64,000 nt of DNA from Nitrospira sp. (GTDB lineage Bacteria; Nitrospirota; Nitrospiria; Nitrospirales; Nitrospiraceae). The stretch spans positions 1 to 64,000 of the forward strand of contig JADYYH010000021.1 in NCBI GenBank assembly GCA_020853775.1, given 5' to 3'. The position numbers and the translations under genes were made by a program. Shown in pieces: positions 1 to 8,316 of the stretch; the stretch's first letter is position 1, and every line of letters begins with the position of its first letter. The notes beneath the pieces were generated by a model, which made no database searches, was not told the origin of the DNA, and saw only the letters and a list, made by a program, of their open reading frames with translations.

Positions 1-1
1 C

Positions 2-112
2 ATGTACAACGATACCGTGTTGGGCTTCAACAAGTCGGGCAAGGAAGTGGCGCGGATTCAGGTCGAAGAGCCGATCTACATTCGGCCGGCCGAGCGCGTG
101 AACTGGCTGTAA
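2..112 (+). CDS. C-terminal end of an unidentified protein
   Basis: An open frame enters from the left edge and ends at a TAA at 110-112. The 36 visible residues start MYNDTVLGFN and end ERVNWL. The start codon lies outside the window or could be the ATG at position 2. No domain can be named from so short a tail. The frame is clean, and the next gene follows about 100 bases later. Confidence 0.6.
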   Translation: MYNDTVLGFNKSGKEVARIQVEEPIYIRPAERVNWL

Positions 113-214
113 GACTCACACGGGCGAGTGGGAGGAGAGCCCCGTGCTCCTCCCACCCTTGCTATGCATTCTACCGGTCACTCATCCCTAGGGTAGAAGG
201 ACTCGCACCGATTC

Positions 215-871
215 ATGGACATACGTGGCCGGTTTATTGGACTTGTTTTCGTCGCCACAGCGGCTCTAGCCTTGTCATTTCTCGGACATGTATGGCTGTT
301 CGAGCAATGGCGCATCCAGCAGGAGCGCCAACTCCATCGTTCGACCATTCTCACGGAGGTGTTGCGCCTGCAACGACTGGTCATGGACGTGGAAACGAAT
401 TTTCGCGGATATCTCCTCACGGAACAGCCATCGTTTCTTGAACCGATCAATCAGGCCGAAAGCCGGCTGGAAGCCGGCATGGCAACGTTGACCGAGCTCA
501 CCGCCGATGTGCCGGGCTTGCAGGCCGGAAGAGGGGTGCTGTTCCCGCGTCTTAGGGAATTCATTGAGAGTAAAAAGGCGCTCATCGCCGTGGTCGGCAC
601 AGATAAGCAGGAGCAGGTCAGGTTTTATGTGCGAGGGGGCAGCGGTCGAGCGATGTTTTTGACTATTGAAAAGGCCATCGGCGATTTCGAGATGCGGATC
701 GAGCGAGAAATTCCTTCGGCGTCTCTCACCTATGAATCATGGCTTCAACGGACCAGATGGCAGCTGCTGTTTCTGGAGAGCCTGGGTGTAATGGTCTGCA
801 TCTACCTCACGAGAATCCTCGGTCTCCCGAAGAAATCCTATCTGGAACGACCCGCGCGCATTCCTTTGTGA
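215..871 (+). CDS. Membrane-anchored CHASE3-type sensor protein without output domain
   Basis: The 218-residue protein has a membrane segment at about residues 7-29, a predicted helical extracytoplasmic region at about 30-180, and a second membrane segment at about 183-203. The stretch with VMDVETNFRGYLLT resembles the CHASE3 sensory domain that usually precedes histidine kinases or chemoreceptors. The protein stops about 15 residues after the second membrane segment, so no HAMP, kinase, GGDEF or methyl-accepting domain is present. It could be a truncated kinase or a partner subunit. The CHASE3 assignment rests on pattern reading only. Confidence 0.7.
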   Translation: MDIRGRFIGLVFVATAALALSFLGHVWLFEQWRIQQERQLHRSTILTEVLRLQRLVMDVETNFRGYLLTEQPSFLEPINQAESRLEAGMATLTELTADVPGLQAGRGVLFPRLREFIESKKALIAVVGTDKQEQVRFYVRGGSGRAMFLTIEKAIGDFEMRIEREIPSASLTYESWLQRTRWQLLFLESLGVMVCIYLTRILGLPKKSYLERPARIPL

Positions 872-1086
872 GCAGTCCTCATCTTCCTCCTGGTTCCTTC
901 CACAATTATCCGAGCTGAGGTTCCGGTCCATCGTAACCGCACAGTGCGACCTGTGCGAATCCGCTCATTTTTTGATCTTGAAACAGCAAAAAGCCGTGAA
1001 TTCTGTTTATGCCATGGTGGCATGTGCCTTGCTTTAGTGGCTGGTATCACGGTGAGCATGATCAGAACAGAGAAAGGAATGAAGCC

Positions 1087-1188
1087 ATGGTGAAGATCAT
1101 CAAGAAAGTGGGAGATCGGGAGTTGGCCTGGGTGATGTTGGCCGTCGCGGCAGTCGCGCTGTGGAGCACCTGGGGGCTTGCCAGCTAA
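1087..1188 (+). CDS. Small single-span membrane peptide (33 aa)
   Basis: A short frame starts at ATG 1087 after a purine-rich site (AAAGGA) 8-10 bases upstream and ends at TAA 1186-1188. The peptide has a basic start (MVKIIKKVGDRE) and then one hydrophobic helix ending in Ala-Ser, typical of a small inner-membrane protein. Function is unknown. It stands alone between the CHASE3 gene and the DUF488 gene. The call depends on the ribosome site and the amphipathic layout. Confidence 0.45.
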   Translation: MVKIIKKVGDRELAWVMLAVAAVALWSTWGLAS

Positions 1189-1282
1189 GGTCACTAAGGT
1201 TGATCCGTTTTTCAATTTGAGCGGACCTCTGTATCCGCCAGATGTGCGTGAACATGTGCTCCGTGTCGACTGCCCCATAGAG

Positions 1283-1642
1283 TCATTTTCTCTCCTCACG
1301 GTCTATCAGTTCCTTCAATACCACCGCCTGATTGTGTTTCACGTCTGACGCGCCGAACAACAGCGTGAGCGTTTGCGAGCGAGCAACCTGGGCGAGCTCC
1401 TCGAGAGCCTTGCGTTGGTCCGGTTGTGCTAATTCGGCGAGGTAGCGCGAGCGGAACTCATTCCATTTCCGTGGATCATGACCGAACCATGTGCGAAGCG
1501 CGGTGCTGGGGGCCAATTCCTTCCGCCACCCATCGAGCCGTGCCCGCGCTTTCGTACAACCCCGCGGCCATACCCGGTCGACCAGAATTCGAAGCCCGTC
1601 TTGCGAACTGGCCTCGGTATAGATGCGTTTGATTCGAACCAC
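1283..1642 (-). CDS. DUF488 family protein
   Basis: The 119-residue protein carries the family landmarks: an early RIKRIYTEA stretch, the LVDRVWPRG motif at about residues 20-28, and WFGHDPRKW in the middle. DUF488 proteins are small, mostly uncharacterised, and often stand beside stress or regulatory genes. The length fits the short family form. The neighbouring CBS protein is on the same strand, about 30 bases upstream of this gene's start. Confidence 0.85.
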   Translation of the reverse strand: MVRIKRIYTEASSQDGLRILVDRVWPRGCTKARARLDGWRKELAPSTALRTWFGHDPRKWNEFRSRYLAELAQPDQRKALEELAQVARSQTLTLLFGASDVKHNQAVVLKELIDREERK

Positions 1643-1674
1643 GGCGATTCCGGATCCCGCCAGGACCTCTGCGG

Positions 1675-2100
1675 CTAGTCTTCAATGGCTACGGCAAGCC
1701 CGACAGAGGCCCGTAGCAGATCGTGTCTCGTGACCGAATAGGTCACCGTTCCGTCTTCCTCGACAGGGAGGTTCAGCAGATGCTTGTCTGCCATAATTTT
1801 GATCGCTTCCGCAATGGGCGTGGATCGGTGAACGGCAATGGGGTTGTGCACCATAAGCTGTTCGGCGGTGAGCGCAGTCAAGTCTTTTCCTGCAGCGAGT
1901 GCCCTGAGGATATCGACCTCGCTGATAAAGCCGATATAGGCGCCGTCCTGATCGACCACCGGCGCGCCGGAGATGTGCGCCGACAGCAACTCGATCGTCA
2001 CGGCCATGCCGTCCTGCTTGGAATGGAGGCGTACCGGATTCGTGCCCACGATTTGCCCGACGGTGTTGAAGCCCTCGGATGGAATGCCTGCAGTGGTCAT
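1675..2100 (-). CDS. CBS-pair domain protein
   Basis: The 141-residue protein consists of two tandem CBS motifs (about residues 10-65 and 75-135) and nothing else. Such pairs bind adenosine nucleotides and act as regulatory modules. The typical GAPVVDQDGAYIGFISEVDI pattern is in the first motif and a matching NLPVEEDG pattern in the second. The start at 2100 was chosen because an AAAGGAG site lies seven bases upstream; the frame is open further upstream but without coding character. The target is unknown; the DUF488 gene follows on the same strand. Confidence 0.85.
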   Translation of the reverse strand: MTTAGIPSEGFNTVGQIVGTNPVRLHSKQDGMAVTIELLSAHISGAPVVDQDGAYIGFISEVDILRALAAGKDLTALTAEQLMVHNPIAVHRSTPIAEAIKIMADKHLLNLPVEEDGTVTYSVTRHDLLRASVGLAVAIED

Positions 2101-2490
2101 GATGACTCCTTTCGCTATGGCGTCGTCGACTCGGAGCATGGAAGAGGGGGAGTGACACGCCGCCGTTCCGGCGAATCGCCTCTCGATTCCGACGATGGAG
2201 TGAGCAAGCGGAATGCCAAGACGAGTGTGACATCCAACTCTGCAATTCTTTTGTCCGCACAAGTGGCATCGCTGCGGAGTCTGAGCGGTTTCGCACAAGG
2301 TGCGCAGTGCGAAATGATATGGCGTGTCATCCGTGACTCAATAATGACCGTTGCAGAGCCTTGCTGCACGCTGAGACTGTCGATGTCATGGAGTACTTAT
2401 GGCGGGACCATATATTGCAACGCCTGGAGATCATGGATGGTGACTCAGAAGGAATAAAGGATCCGCTTCTTGAGGGAGAGGAGGTGCGTA
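2101..2490. other. Divergent intergenic region without a convincing gene
   Basis: This gap separates the minus-strand CBS gene from the plus-strand gene at 2491 and should hold both promoters. A 47-codon frame from ATG 2388 runs into the next gene in another phase but has no ribosome site. No RNA gene or strong hairpin is evident. Confidence 0.4.
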
Positions 2491-2745
2491 ATGGGACCCC
2501 AGTCTATGTCGGCGGTCGAGGACGTGCTTGATAATCAGATCCTGGTCTTGTTGCAGCATCAGCGGCGAGTGACCTTTCTCACGTTGGCGGACTCGTTTCC
2601 GTTGTATACCTGGCAATCGCTCTTTACGGCGCTGAACCGGCTTCGCGGTCAACACCATGTCGAATTGTTGCCTCTCCCTGCGGACTATGAGGTGGTATGG
2701 CGGCATGGACATGAGCGGTCGTCGCTGTCGCCGGGAGGGGGCTAG
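2491..2745 (+). CDS. Small winged-helix-like protein
   Basis: The 84-residue protein (MGPQSMSAVEDVLDNQ...) has a helical N-terminal half and a hydrophobic C-terminal half with the pattern of a small winged helix. Its start was placed at ATG 2491 because a GGAGAGGAGG site lies just upstream. It is clearly related to the product of 5728-6003: both show an acidic VED/VES start, a leucine-rich helix, a central Pro-x-x-(T/Y)-x-x-x-LF-x-x-x-(N/D)-RL core and a Tyr-containing end. Function is unknown; DNA binding is an inference from shape. Confidence 0.6.
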   Translation: MGPQSMSAVEDVLDNQILVLLQHQRRVTFLTLADSFPLYTWQSLFTALNRLRGQHHVELLPLPADYEVVWRHGHERSSLSPGGG

Positions 2746-2760
2746 CCCCGGGGAGGAATC

Positions 2761-3129
2761 ATGCGATCATCGTGGCGGGGTGTGATCGGATGGGTGGTGC
2801 TCGTTGAACTCTGCATGTTGTCCGGCTGTGGAACTCGCGTGACCGAACTCGATCTGAGGACCAATGATCCGAGGCAAGATCAGGGGAAAATTGCGGCATT
2901 TCATGCCCACGAGGCCGCGAGGCTGAGGCAAATGGCCCACGATCAGCAGCATCGTGCGGTGGTGTACGAACGTTTGTTCGGTCAGGATTCAGATTGGGTG
3001 AAGGGGGCGCGCTTGCTGGCCCAGTCCTATGCAGATGCGGCTGACGAGCAGGAACGGACGGCGGAGCGACATCAGGGGGTGGCTCGTGACGGACGGCTCT
3101 CGCAGGCAGTCCGCCCGGCAGTCCCGTGA
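2761..3129 (+). CDS. Predicted lipoprotein
   Basis: The 122-residue product has a short basic start, a hydrophobic segment and a lipobox LSGC with Cys23, so it is probably a lipoprotein processed by signal peptidase II. The mature part is helical and rich in Ala, Glu, Arg and His, with no recognised domain. The gene lies 15 bases after the preceding gene behind a GGGGAGGA site and 30 bases before the SPFH lipoprotein gene, so the three may be co-transcribed. Confidence 0.75.
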   Translation: MRSSWRGVIGWVVLVELCMLSGCGTRVTELDLRTNDPRQDQGKIAAFHAHEAARLRQMAHDQQHRAVVYERLFGQDSDWVKGARLLAQSYADAADEQERTAERHQGVARDGRLSQAVRPAVP

Positions 3130-3159
3130 GTACGACTTCGGGCAGGAAAGGGGGAGACC

Positions 3160-4065
3160 ATGTGGCGATCTGCGACGATCTGTGTGGTCATCGTGATGCT
3201 GTGCGGTCTGCAGGGTTGCGGGACGACCGTGAGTCCGGGACAGCGGGGACTCCGATGGTATCCGCTGACGGAAGGCCTGACGACCGAGACGTTGAAGTCG
3301 GGCTTTTATTGGCGGGCGCCGTGGAACGACATTTATGTCTATGACGTGCGGTTGCAAAGTTATACGGAGATGGTCGATGCGCTCAGTTCGGACGATCTCC
3401 TGGTCAAGTTGAAGGCGGCCATCATCATGCGCCCGATCGCCGAGGAAGTGTATTTCCTTGCGCAGGAGATCGGAGCGGACTTTTATCCGAGGGTCGTCCG
3501 ACCGGAGCTGCTCGCGGCGGTGCGGAGCGTCGTGTCGAACTATCCGATGGTGGTCGTTCCAGAAAAGAGCGCTGAAATCGCCAGCAAGGTGCAGGCGGTG
3601 GTGGTGGAAAAATTGAAAGGGCGCCATTTGGATGTGCACAGCGTCGCATTGGCCGATATCGAATTGGCCAGGATTGTTCTGGAGGCGGTCGAGCGCAAAC
3701 AGTCCAAGGAGCAGGAAAAGGAGCAAAAGGAGTTCGAACTCACGATTGCGGAAAAAAACGCAGAGATCATGCGACGATTGGCGCGTGGCGAGGGCGATGC
3801 CGTCAGGATTCGGTCGGAAGGCGAAGCCGAGGGGTTGAAGATCCGGGCGCTCGGGCAGGCCAAGGCGCAGGAGACGATCACCAAGACATTGACCCCGGAG
3901 TATCTCCGCTACAAGTTGTATGACAGCCCGAATGCCAAAATGGTGTTGTTGCCCGATAACCTGCGTGTGCCGATTCTGATCAACCCCGATCAGGACCGCG
4001 GAACGAAGCCGACTCCGGAAAGTCTGATGCGTGCAGACCAGGACCTGATGGGGCGGGGACGCTAA
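3160..4065 (+). CDS. SPFH/band-7 (prohibitin-like) lipoprotein
   Basis: The 301-residue protein begins with a signal ending in the lipobox LQGC (Cys20). Residues about 25-185 form an SPFH/band-7 domain, seen in the GLRWYPLTEGL start, the DVRLQSYTEMVDALSSDDL strand and the YPRVVRPELLAAVRSV segment. A charged coiled coil with ERKQSKEQEKEQKEFE and an Ala/Glu/Gly-rich helix follow, as in prohibitins. Most SPFH proteins sit at the inner membrane through a helix; the lipobox here points to a periplasmic or outer-membrane scaffold instead. It follows a second lipoprotein gene and probably shares its transcript. Confidence 0.85.
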   Translation: MWRSATICVVIVMLCGLQGCGTTVSPGQRGLRWYPLTEGLTTETLKSGFYWRAPWNDIYVYDVRLQSYTEMVDALSSDDLLVKLKAAIIMRPIAEEVYFLAQEIGADFYPRVVRPELLAAVRSVVSNYPMVVVPEKSAEIASKVQAVVVEKLKGRHLDVHSVALADIELARIVLEAVERKQSKEQEKEQKEFELTIAEKNAEIMRRLARGEGDAVRIRSEGEAEGLKIRALGQAKAQETITKTLTPEYLRYKLYDSPNAKMVLLPDNLRVPILINPDQDRGTKPTPESLMRADQDLMGRGR

Positions 4066-4072
4066 TAGACTG

Positions 4073-4097
4073 GTGAAGAGCTAATGAGACTCTTCAC
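4073..4097 (+). terminator. Hairpin after the SPFH gene
   Basis: An eight-base inverted repeat (GTGAAGAG / CTCTTCAC) with a nine-base loop starts eight bases after the stop codon. It lacks a T-run, so it is a weak terminator candidate or an mRNA 3' stabiliser. Confidence 0.35.
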
Positions 4098-4257
4098 ACT
4101 CACAGGGCGTACGAAAGATATGACGACAACCATAAGGCCTGCAGGATGGTCAAAGCGGCTGTCCAGCGCGTCCGTAGCGAGCTCAACGTTGGCGGTCTTT
4201 TCCCCACATCCTGCTGGATCGCATTGAGACGCGGTGACCAATCGAAGGAGGCCACGG

Positions 4258-4491
4258 ATGGCATGCAGTCGATGTCAAGGCTTGATGGTAGACGAGATGC
4301 TGTTCAATCCGAGTGAAGGGGTGAGCCACACGTGGGTGCCCGCCCTCCGCTGTCTCAATTGCGGCAATCTGGAAGATGCGTTGATCCGATTGGCCCGAGG
4401 CATCTCCGGACGTCTGGGGCAGCGCACCAGACCCGGCCCGCAGCGGAGGGGCGTGTGGAGTGGGGAGCTCCGCGGACGGCGGAGGGCATGA
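4258..4491 (+). CDS. Small zinc-ribbon-like protein
   Basis: The 77-residue protein has two CxxC pairs (CSRC near residue 3 and CLNC near residue 35) spaced as in a zinc ribbon, followed by an Arg-rich tail. The ATG at 4258 is preceded by GAAGGAGG at good spacing and was preferred to an upstream alternative. Function is not known; it could bind nucleic acid or serve as a metal-dependent regulator. It lies just before the receiver-domain gene. Confidence 0.65.
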   Translation: MACSRCQGLMVDEMLFNPSEGVSHTWVPALRCLNCGNLEDALIRLARGISGRLGQRTRPGPQRRGVWSGELRGRRRA

Positions 4492-4565
4492 ATCGTCTGT
4501 CTGTGAAGGGTGCGGCAGGGTGGTGGATATAGACTGATGCGATGCACCAGAAGGAAGGGGGCGCC

Positions 4566-4979
4566 ATGGAGGGCTATGGGAAGCGCGTATTAATCGCTGA
4601 TGATGAAGAAAGTGTGCGACGGTTGGTTGCGGCCGTGTTGGAGCAAGCCGGGTATATCGTCCATGCGGCAGTTGATGGCGTCGAGGCGTTGGGCGAGATG
4701 AAGAAACGGCGTTTCGATGCCGTCATTTCTGATTTCCACATGCCGCGGTTGGATGGAGAACAATTCCTCCTGCTCTGTCGCCTCATGTGGCCCGACATAC
4801 CGGTCGTGTTGCTCTCGGCTGACTTACGTGAACTCCCTCCGTCCCTCAAGCAGCAGGGCGCGTGCATCCTGGTCTCGAAACCGTTTTCTCCGCACATGTT
4901 GTTGCAGGCCTTGCAGGATGCCGTCTCATTGCCTCACAGCGATCAGGCATCGGAGCGGCTCGTTTCCAAAGCGTCATAA
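4566..4979 (+). CDS. Stand-alone response-regulator receiver protein
   Basis: The 137-residue product is a CheY-like receiver: acidic pair in LIADDEES near residue 13, phospho-acceptor Asp in VISDFHMPRLDG near residue 57, Ser in VVLLSADLR, and the conserved Lys in LVSKPFSP. No DNA-binding or enzymatic output domain follows, so it should act through protein partners. The start has an AAGGAAGGGG site. No histidine kinase is adjacent; the CHASE3 stub about 4 kb away lacks a kinase, so a pairing is not supported. Confidence 0.9.
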   Translation: MEGYGKRVLIADDEESVRRLVAAVLEQAGYIVHAAVDGVEALGEMKKRRFDAVISDFHMPRLDGEQFLLLCRLMWPDIPVVLLSADLRELPPSLKQQGACILVSKPFSPHMLLQALQDAVSLPHSDQASERLVSKAS

Positions 4980-5297
4980 ATCTCAGCTTTCCACAATCCA
5001 CGGATACCGTTGCGCCGGCGCGCAGGTTTCCTTGCGTGCCTGGCGCATCTCGATGCGTTGATCCTGATAGTCACTCCGCCAATCCGACCCGCAGACGGCG
5101 CGATTCCGCACGGGCCGAGCGGTGCGGATCCGCAGTGCGCTGGTTGTGCTCCGTTATGCGCGCATTCCTCCATACCGATCTGAGAGCAGGGCACACGGTT
5201 TGTCCGCCCCTCTCTTGCCCTCGACCGGCAGGATCATATCTTGCTTCGGTCAATCGTGCCGAGACCCGATGGACCGACGGGAAAGAGGAGGCTCATC
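4980..5297. other. Intergenic region, no gene seen
   Basis: The stretch between the receiver gene and the lipoprotein gene holds no frame with a ribosome site and coding character. It probably contains the promoter of the downstream gene, but no clear -35/-10 pair stands out. Confidence 0.35.
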
Positions 5298-5627
5298 ATG
5301 AACGCTCTGTTGTCACACGCATGTGCCATTCTTGTCGTGAGTGGACTCGCCGGGTGCGTGGCCATGTCGGCTCAGGAGCCGTCTCCCGCCGTATCCGATG
5401 TTTCGGGGGCAGGGCCCGCGCGAGGGCCATCCGAAAGCCGGCTTCAATGGCATGAAGACGCGCAGGAGCTGCGGACATTCGCAGCTCGCCATGAGGTGGA
5501 GGCTGAAATGTTGCTTCAGCACCCGGTGCCGACGGATGCGCGGTTGATCCAGCAGCGGCGGGCCCTCGCGCGGCAGCTGCGGGTGGCTGCGGATCAAGTC
5601 GAACAACGCGCTGATGACATGCCATAG
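5298..5627 (+). CDS. Small predicted lipoprotein
   Basis: The 109-residue protein starts at ATG 5298 after AAGAGGAGG. A hydrophobic segment ends in the lipobox LAGC (Cys20). The mature region is helical, with many Glu, Arg and Gln (RTFAARHEVEAEMLL), and resembles the mature part of the lipoprotein at 2761-3129 in composition. No domain is recognised. Confidence 0.65.
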   Translation: MNALLSHACAILVVSGLAGCVAMSAQEPSPAVSDVSGAGPARGPSESRLQWHEDAQELRTFAARHEVEAEMLLQHPVPTDARLIQQRRALARQLRVAADQVEQRADDMP

Positions 5628-5727
5628 CGCCGGCCTGGATCCTGATTATGCTCACACAATCGGCCACGTGGGAGGGCCGGCCTGGCCTGTGGGGAATCTG
5701 AACGATGCGAGGGGAGGAGGGACGACG

Positions 5728-6003
5728 ATGAATGATGGAAGCTTCCAGCATGACGCAGACGACGTGGAATCTGCGGTGTGGGCCTATTTGCAGCGCTGTC
5801 GAATTTGTTCGATGGAGGAATTATTCCGCCATGTGCCGGCGTTCACGGCGAATCAACTGTTCCTCACCGTGGATCGCCTAAGTCGGGAAGGCAAGGTGGT
5901 CCTCCGATACAGGAACCGCGCTGAATATGTTATGGTGCGAACAGGCATTACACACGAGTGGTCGTACGAAATGTCGAGCGCACCGTTTGGAGACAGACCA
6001 TGA
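5728..6003 (+). CDS. Small winged-helix-like protein, paralogue of 2491-2745
   Basis: The 91-residue protein starts at ATG 5728 behind GGGGAGGAGG. The segment from VESAVWAYLQ to AEYVMVR matches the layout of the protein at 2491-2745: helix, helix with Pro-x-x-T-x-x-x-LF, VDRLSREGKVVL as the recognition helix and wing, then a Tyr strand. This is the shape of a small winged helix. The stop overlaps a possible ATG of the next gene, which suggests translational coupling. Confidence 0.65.
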   Translation: MNDGSFQHDADDVESAVWAYLQRCRICSMEELFRHVPAFTANQLFLTVDRLSREGKVVLRYRNRAEYVMVRTGITHEWSYEMSSAPFGDRP

Positions 6004-6014
6004 GGGAACCGGGG

Positions 6015-6260
6015 ATGAAAAAGAAGACCGCGCCGAAAAAAGCTGCCACACGCCCGGCGAAGAAGACCGCCACACCATCTGCGCCGGAGCGGCGGCCGGG
6101 GCCTGCGCAGGATATTCACGTGCGGATCGCCGCCAGGGCGCATGAGCTGTATGAACAACGAGGTTGCCTGGACGGCTATCATCTGCGCGATTGGCTCGAG
6201 GCGGAACGGGAAATTCTGGGTCATCCGGTTGAGATGGACAAATCTTCCGAACGTATTTGA
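6015..6260 (+). CDS. DUF2934 domain protein
   Basis: The 81-residue product has a Lys/Ala/Pro-rich start (MKKKTAPKKAATRPAKK), as in histone-like tails, and then the DUF2934 signature: a helix with IAARAHELYEQRG followed by DWLEAEREI. DUF2934 proteins are short and of unknown role. ATG 6015 has a GAGGG site eight bases upstream; the ATG at 6000, which overlaps the previous stop, is a possible alternative. The basic tail may bind nucleic acid, which is inference. Confidence 0.8.
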   Translation: MKKKTAPKKAATRPAKKTATPSAPERRPGPAQDIHVRIAARAHELYEQRGCLDGYHLRDWLEAEREILGHPVEMDKSSERI

Positions 6261-6346
6261 TTCCCCGTGCCGACCGCTTGCGGCGGCGGCCTCTCCGATG
6301 TAATCCCGGTCGCTCGGTGTCAGCCCTGCCGTGTCTCGTCTTTCGG

Positions 6347-8164
6347 TCAGCTCATGGTCTCTTCAAGCTGATCGACCATTCCTGAAATCGCATCGAAGCC
6401 GGATTGCCAAAACGCCTGGGAATTCATGTCCACGCCCACCTGGGCCAGGATGGCCTGCGGGGCCTTCGACCCGCCGGCCGCCAGGAGGTCCAGATATTTC
6501 GGCACGAACGAGCTCCCCTGCTCCTGATACATGCGATAGAGCGCCAGTACGAGCAGGTTGCCGAAGCTGTAGGCATAACAATAGAACGGGCTGGCATACA
6601 GATGCGGAATGGTGAGCCATTCCCATTGGAACTCCTGCGGCACGCGCAATGACTTCCCGAATTGCTGGTTGAGCAAGCTCATATAGGTGCTCGCCAAATC
6701 AGTCGTCGTGGCGCCCTGGGCCACCATATTGTGGGCCGTCCGCTCGAAGGCGACGAAGTACGCCTGGCGCATGACCGTGGCGTAGACGTCGTCCAATTGA
6801 TTGACGAGCAGGCTCTGCTTCACGGACTTGCTCGACTCCGAGGCCATCAAGGCATCGGACAGGATGCGCTCGCCGAACACGGATGCCGTTTCCGCGAGCG
6901 GCAGCGTCGAGTGAAAGGTAAACACGTTGTGCTGCTCCGCCATCATGGCGTGCACGGCATGACCTAATTCGTGGGCCATGGTGGCAATGTCGCGCGCCTC
7001 GCCGGTGAAATTCAGCATGACATAGGGCGTGACGTTGGGCGTCACGCTGTAGCAATAGGCGCCGCCCATTTTCCCCGGTTTCGTGCGCGCGTCGATATGG
7101 CGGTCGGCGAAGACGCGCTGCGCGAGTTCAGCCAGGCGCGGCGAGAACCCGTAATAGGCGTCTAACACCATGCGCACCGCGTCCGGATAGCGGTACGTCT
7201 TCTGCTCGGCCCGGTGCGGCGCATAGATATGGTAGCGGTTCATCGTCCTGATCTTGCAGAGCTTGGCCTTGAGCTTGAAATAACGCTGGAAGATGGGGGC
7301 GTTCTTCATGCAGACGGCCAGGAGGGCTTCCACCGCGGAGTCGGGAATATCGTTACTCAGGTTCCGGGAGGCCAGCGGCGTCTTGAAGTGGCGGAGCTGA
7401 AGGTTTTCCGCCTTCCAATCATTAATCAATGTCTTGTAGATCTCTCCGAGCAGATCCTGCTGGGATTCGTACACGCGATACATTTCCCGGTAGGCCGCCT
7501 CCCGCATCGAGGCCTTCGGGCTTCGCAGATAGGCCGTCAAGGCTTCGCGGTTCATGGTCTTCTTCGTGCCGCCCACGCGCAGCGTGAAGGTGAAGCCGTT
7601 GGTGACCACGTCGTAGAGCTGGTGCACGGCGTTTTGTCCGGTGATGTTCTTGATGTTGATGATTTTCTCTTCCGGCTCCGAGAGTGTGTGCGGTTTGAAG
7701 CGCCGGATCGTTTCCAGGTGATACCGGAAGTCCCCGCTGTTCGCCATCAAACGTTCCGCATTTTTTTCATCGACGCTTTGCCACCACAGGTCGAAGAACA
7801 GCAGGTGGTTCTGGAGGGTGGTGAGATGTTCTTCCACTTTGGTCTTGAAGGAGCGGGCCTGCAGTTGCTTGGTATCTTCAGAAAACCACAGGTACGAGTA
7901 GGCTCCGAGCCGCCCGGAATCCCTGGCGATCTGTTCCGACAGGGTGAGGAGATGCAAAAAGGCCTGTTCGGGCATCGTGGCGGTCAGCTCAGCGCGCGCG
8001 GATTCGAAGCGGCTGACTTTCGCGCTCAGGTCTTTCAGATAACGGTCGAATTGTTTCACCGGGTCGGTGACCAGGTCGGAGAGTTCCCAATGATCGGCAA
8101 ACTCACGGGAGGCGGATGAACGACGTGATGACGTAGCAGCGGCGGTATTGCGTGAAACGGCCAT
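6347..8164 (-). CDS. pepF: M3-family oligoendopeptidase F-like metallopeptidase
   Basis: The 605-residue protein has the zinc motif HELGH in MAHELGHAVHAMM and the downstream Glu-containing helix (ETASVFGE) of the thimet-oligopeptidase (M3) family. The N-terminal half is the all-helical cap typical of PepF. Such enzymes degrade short peptides in the cytoplasm. The start at 8164 has a TAGGAG site; upstream in-frame codons lack one. It is transcribed away from the gene at 8317. The exact subfamily (M3B) is inferred from length and motif context. Confidence 0.9.
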   Translation of the reverse strand: MAVSRNTAAATSSRRSSASREFADHWELSDLVTDPVKQFDRYLKDLSAKVSRFESARAELTATMPEQAFLHLLTLSEQIARDSGRLGAYSYLWFSEDTKQLQARSFKTKVEEHLTTLQNHLLFFDLWWQSVDEKNAERLMANSGDFRYHLETIRRFKPHTLSEPEEKIINIKNITGQNAVHQLYDVVTNGFTFTLRVGGTKKTMNREALTAYLRSPKASMREAAYREMYRVYESQQDLLGEIYKTLINDWKAENLQLRHFKTPLASRNLSNDIPDSAVEALLAVCMKNAPIFQRYFKLKAKLCKIRTMNRYHIYAPHRAEQKTYRYPDAVRMVLDAYYGFSPRLAELAQRVFADRHIDARTKPGKMGGAYCYSVTPNVTPYVMLNFTGEARDIATMAHELGHAVHAMMAEQHNVFTFHSTLPLAETASVFGERILSDALMASESSKSVKQSLLVNQLDDVYATVMRQAYFVAFERTAHNMVAQGATTTDLASTYMSLLNQQFGKSLRVPQEFQWEWLTIPHLYASPFYCYAYSFGNLLVLALYRMYQEQGSSFVPKYLDLLAAGGSKAPQAILAQVGVDMNSQAFWQSGFDAISGMVDQLEETMS

Positions 8165-8270
8165 GGTCGAGGCTCCTAGAAAATAAATGATAGAAGGAAT
8201 CATACCATCGTCGGAGACCAAGGGCGTGGAGATTCTTCGAAGGCACGCGTCTCCGGAGGCAGAGGCCCCG

Positions 8271-8298
8271 TTGACAGGTCCCGCTTGAATGTTACAAT
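8271..8298 (+). promoter_or_regulatory. Sigma70-like promoter for 8317-8646
   Basis: A perfect -35 TTGACA (8271-8276) and a good -10 TACAAT (8293-8298) are 16 bases apart and 18 bases upstream of the start codon at 8317. Confidence 0.65.
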
Positions 8299-8316
8299 CC
8301 GCCGGAAGGTGAGGAC

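Noticed and set aside
2388-2531. 47-codon frame overlapping the gene at 2491
   Set aside because: It lacks a ribosome site and overlaps a gene with a strong one.
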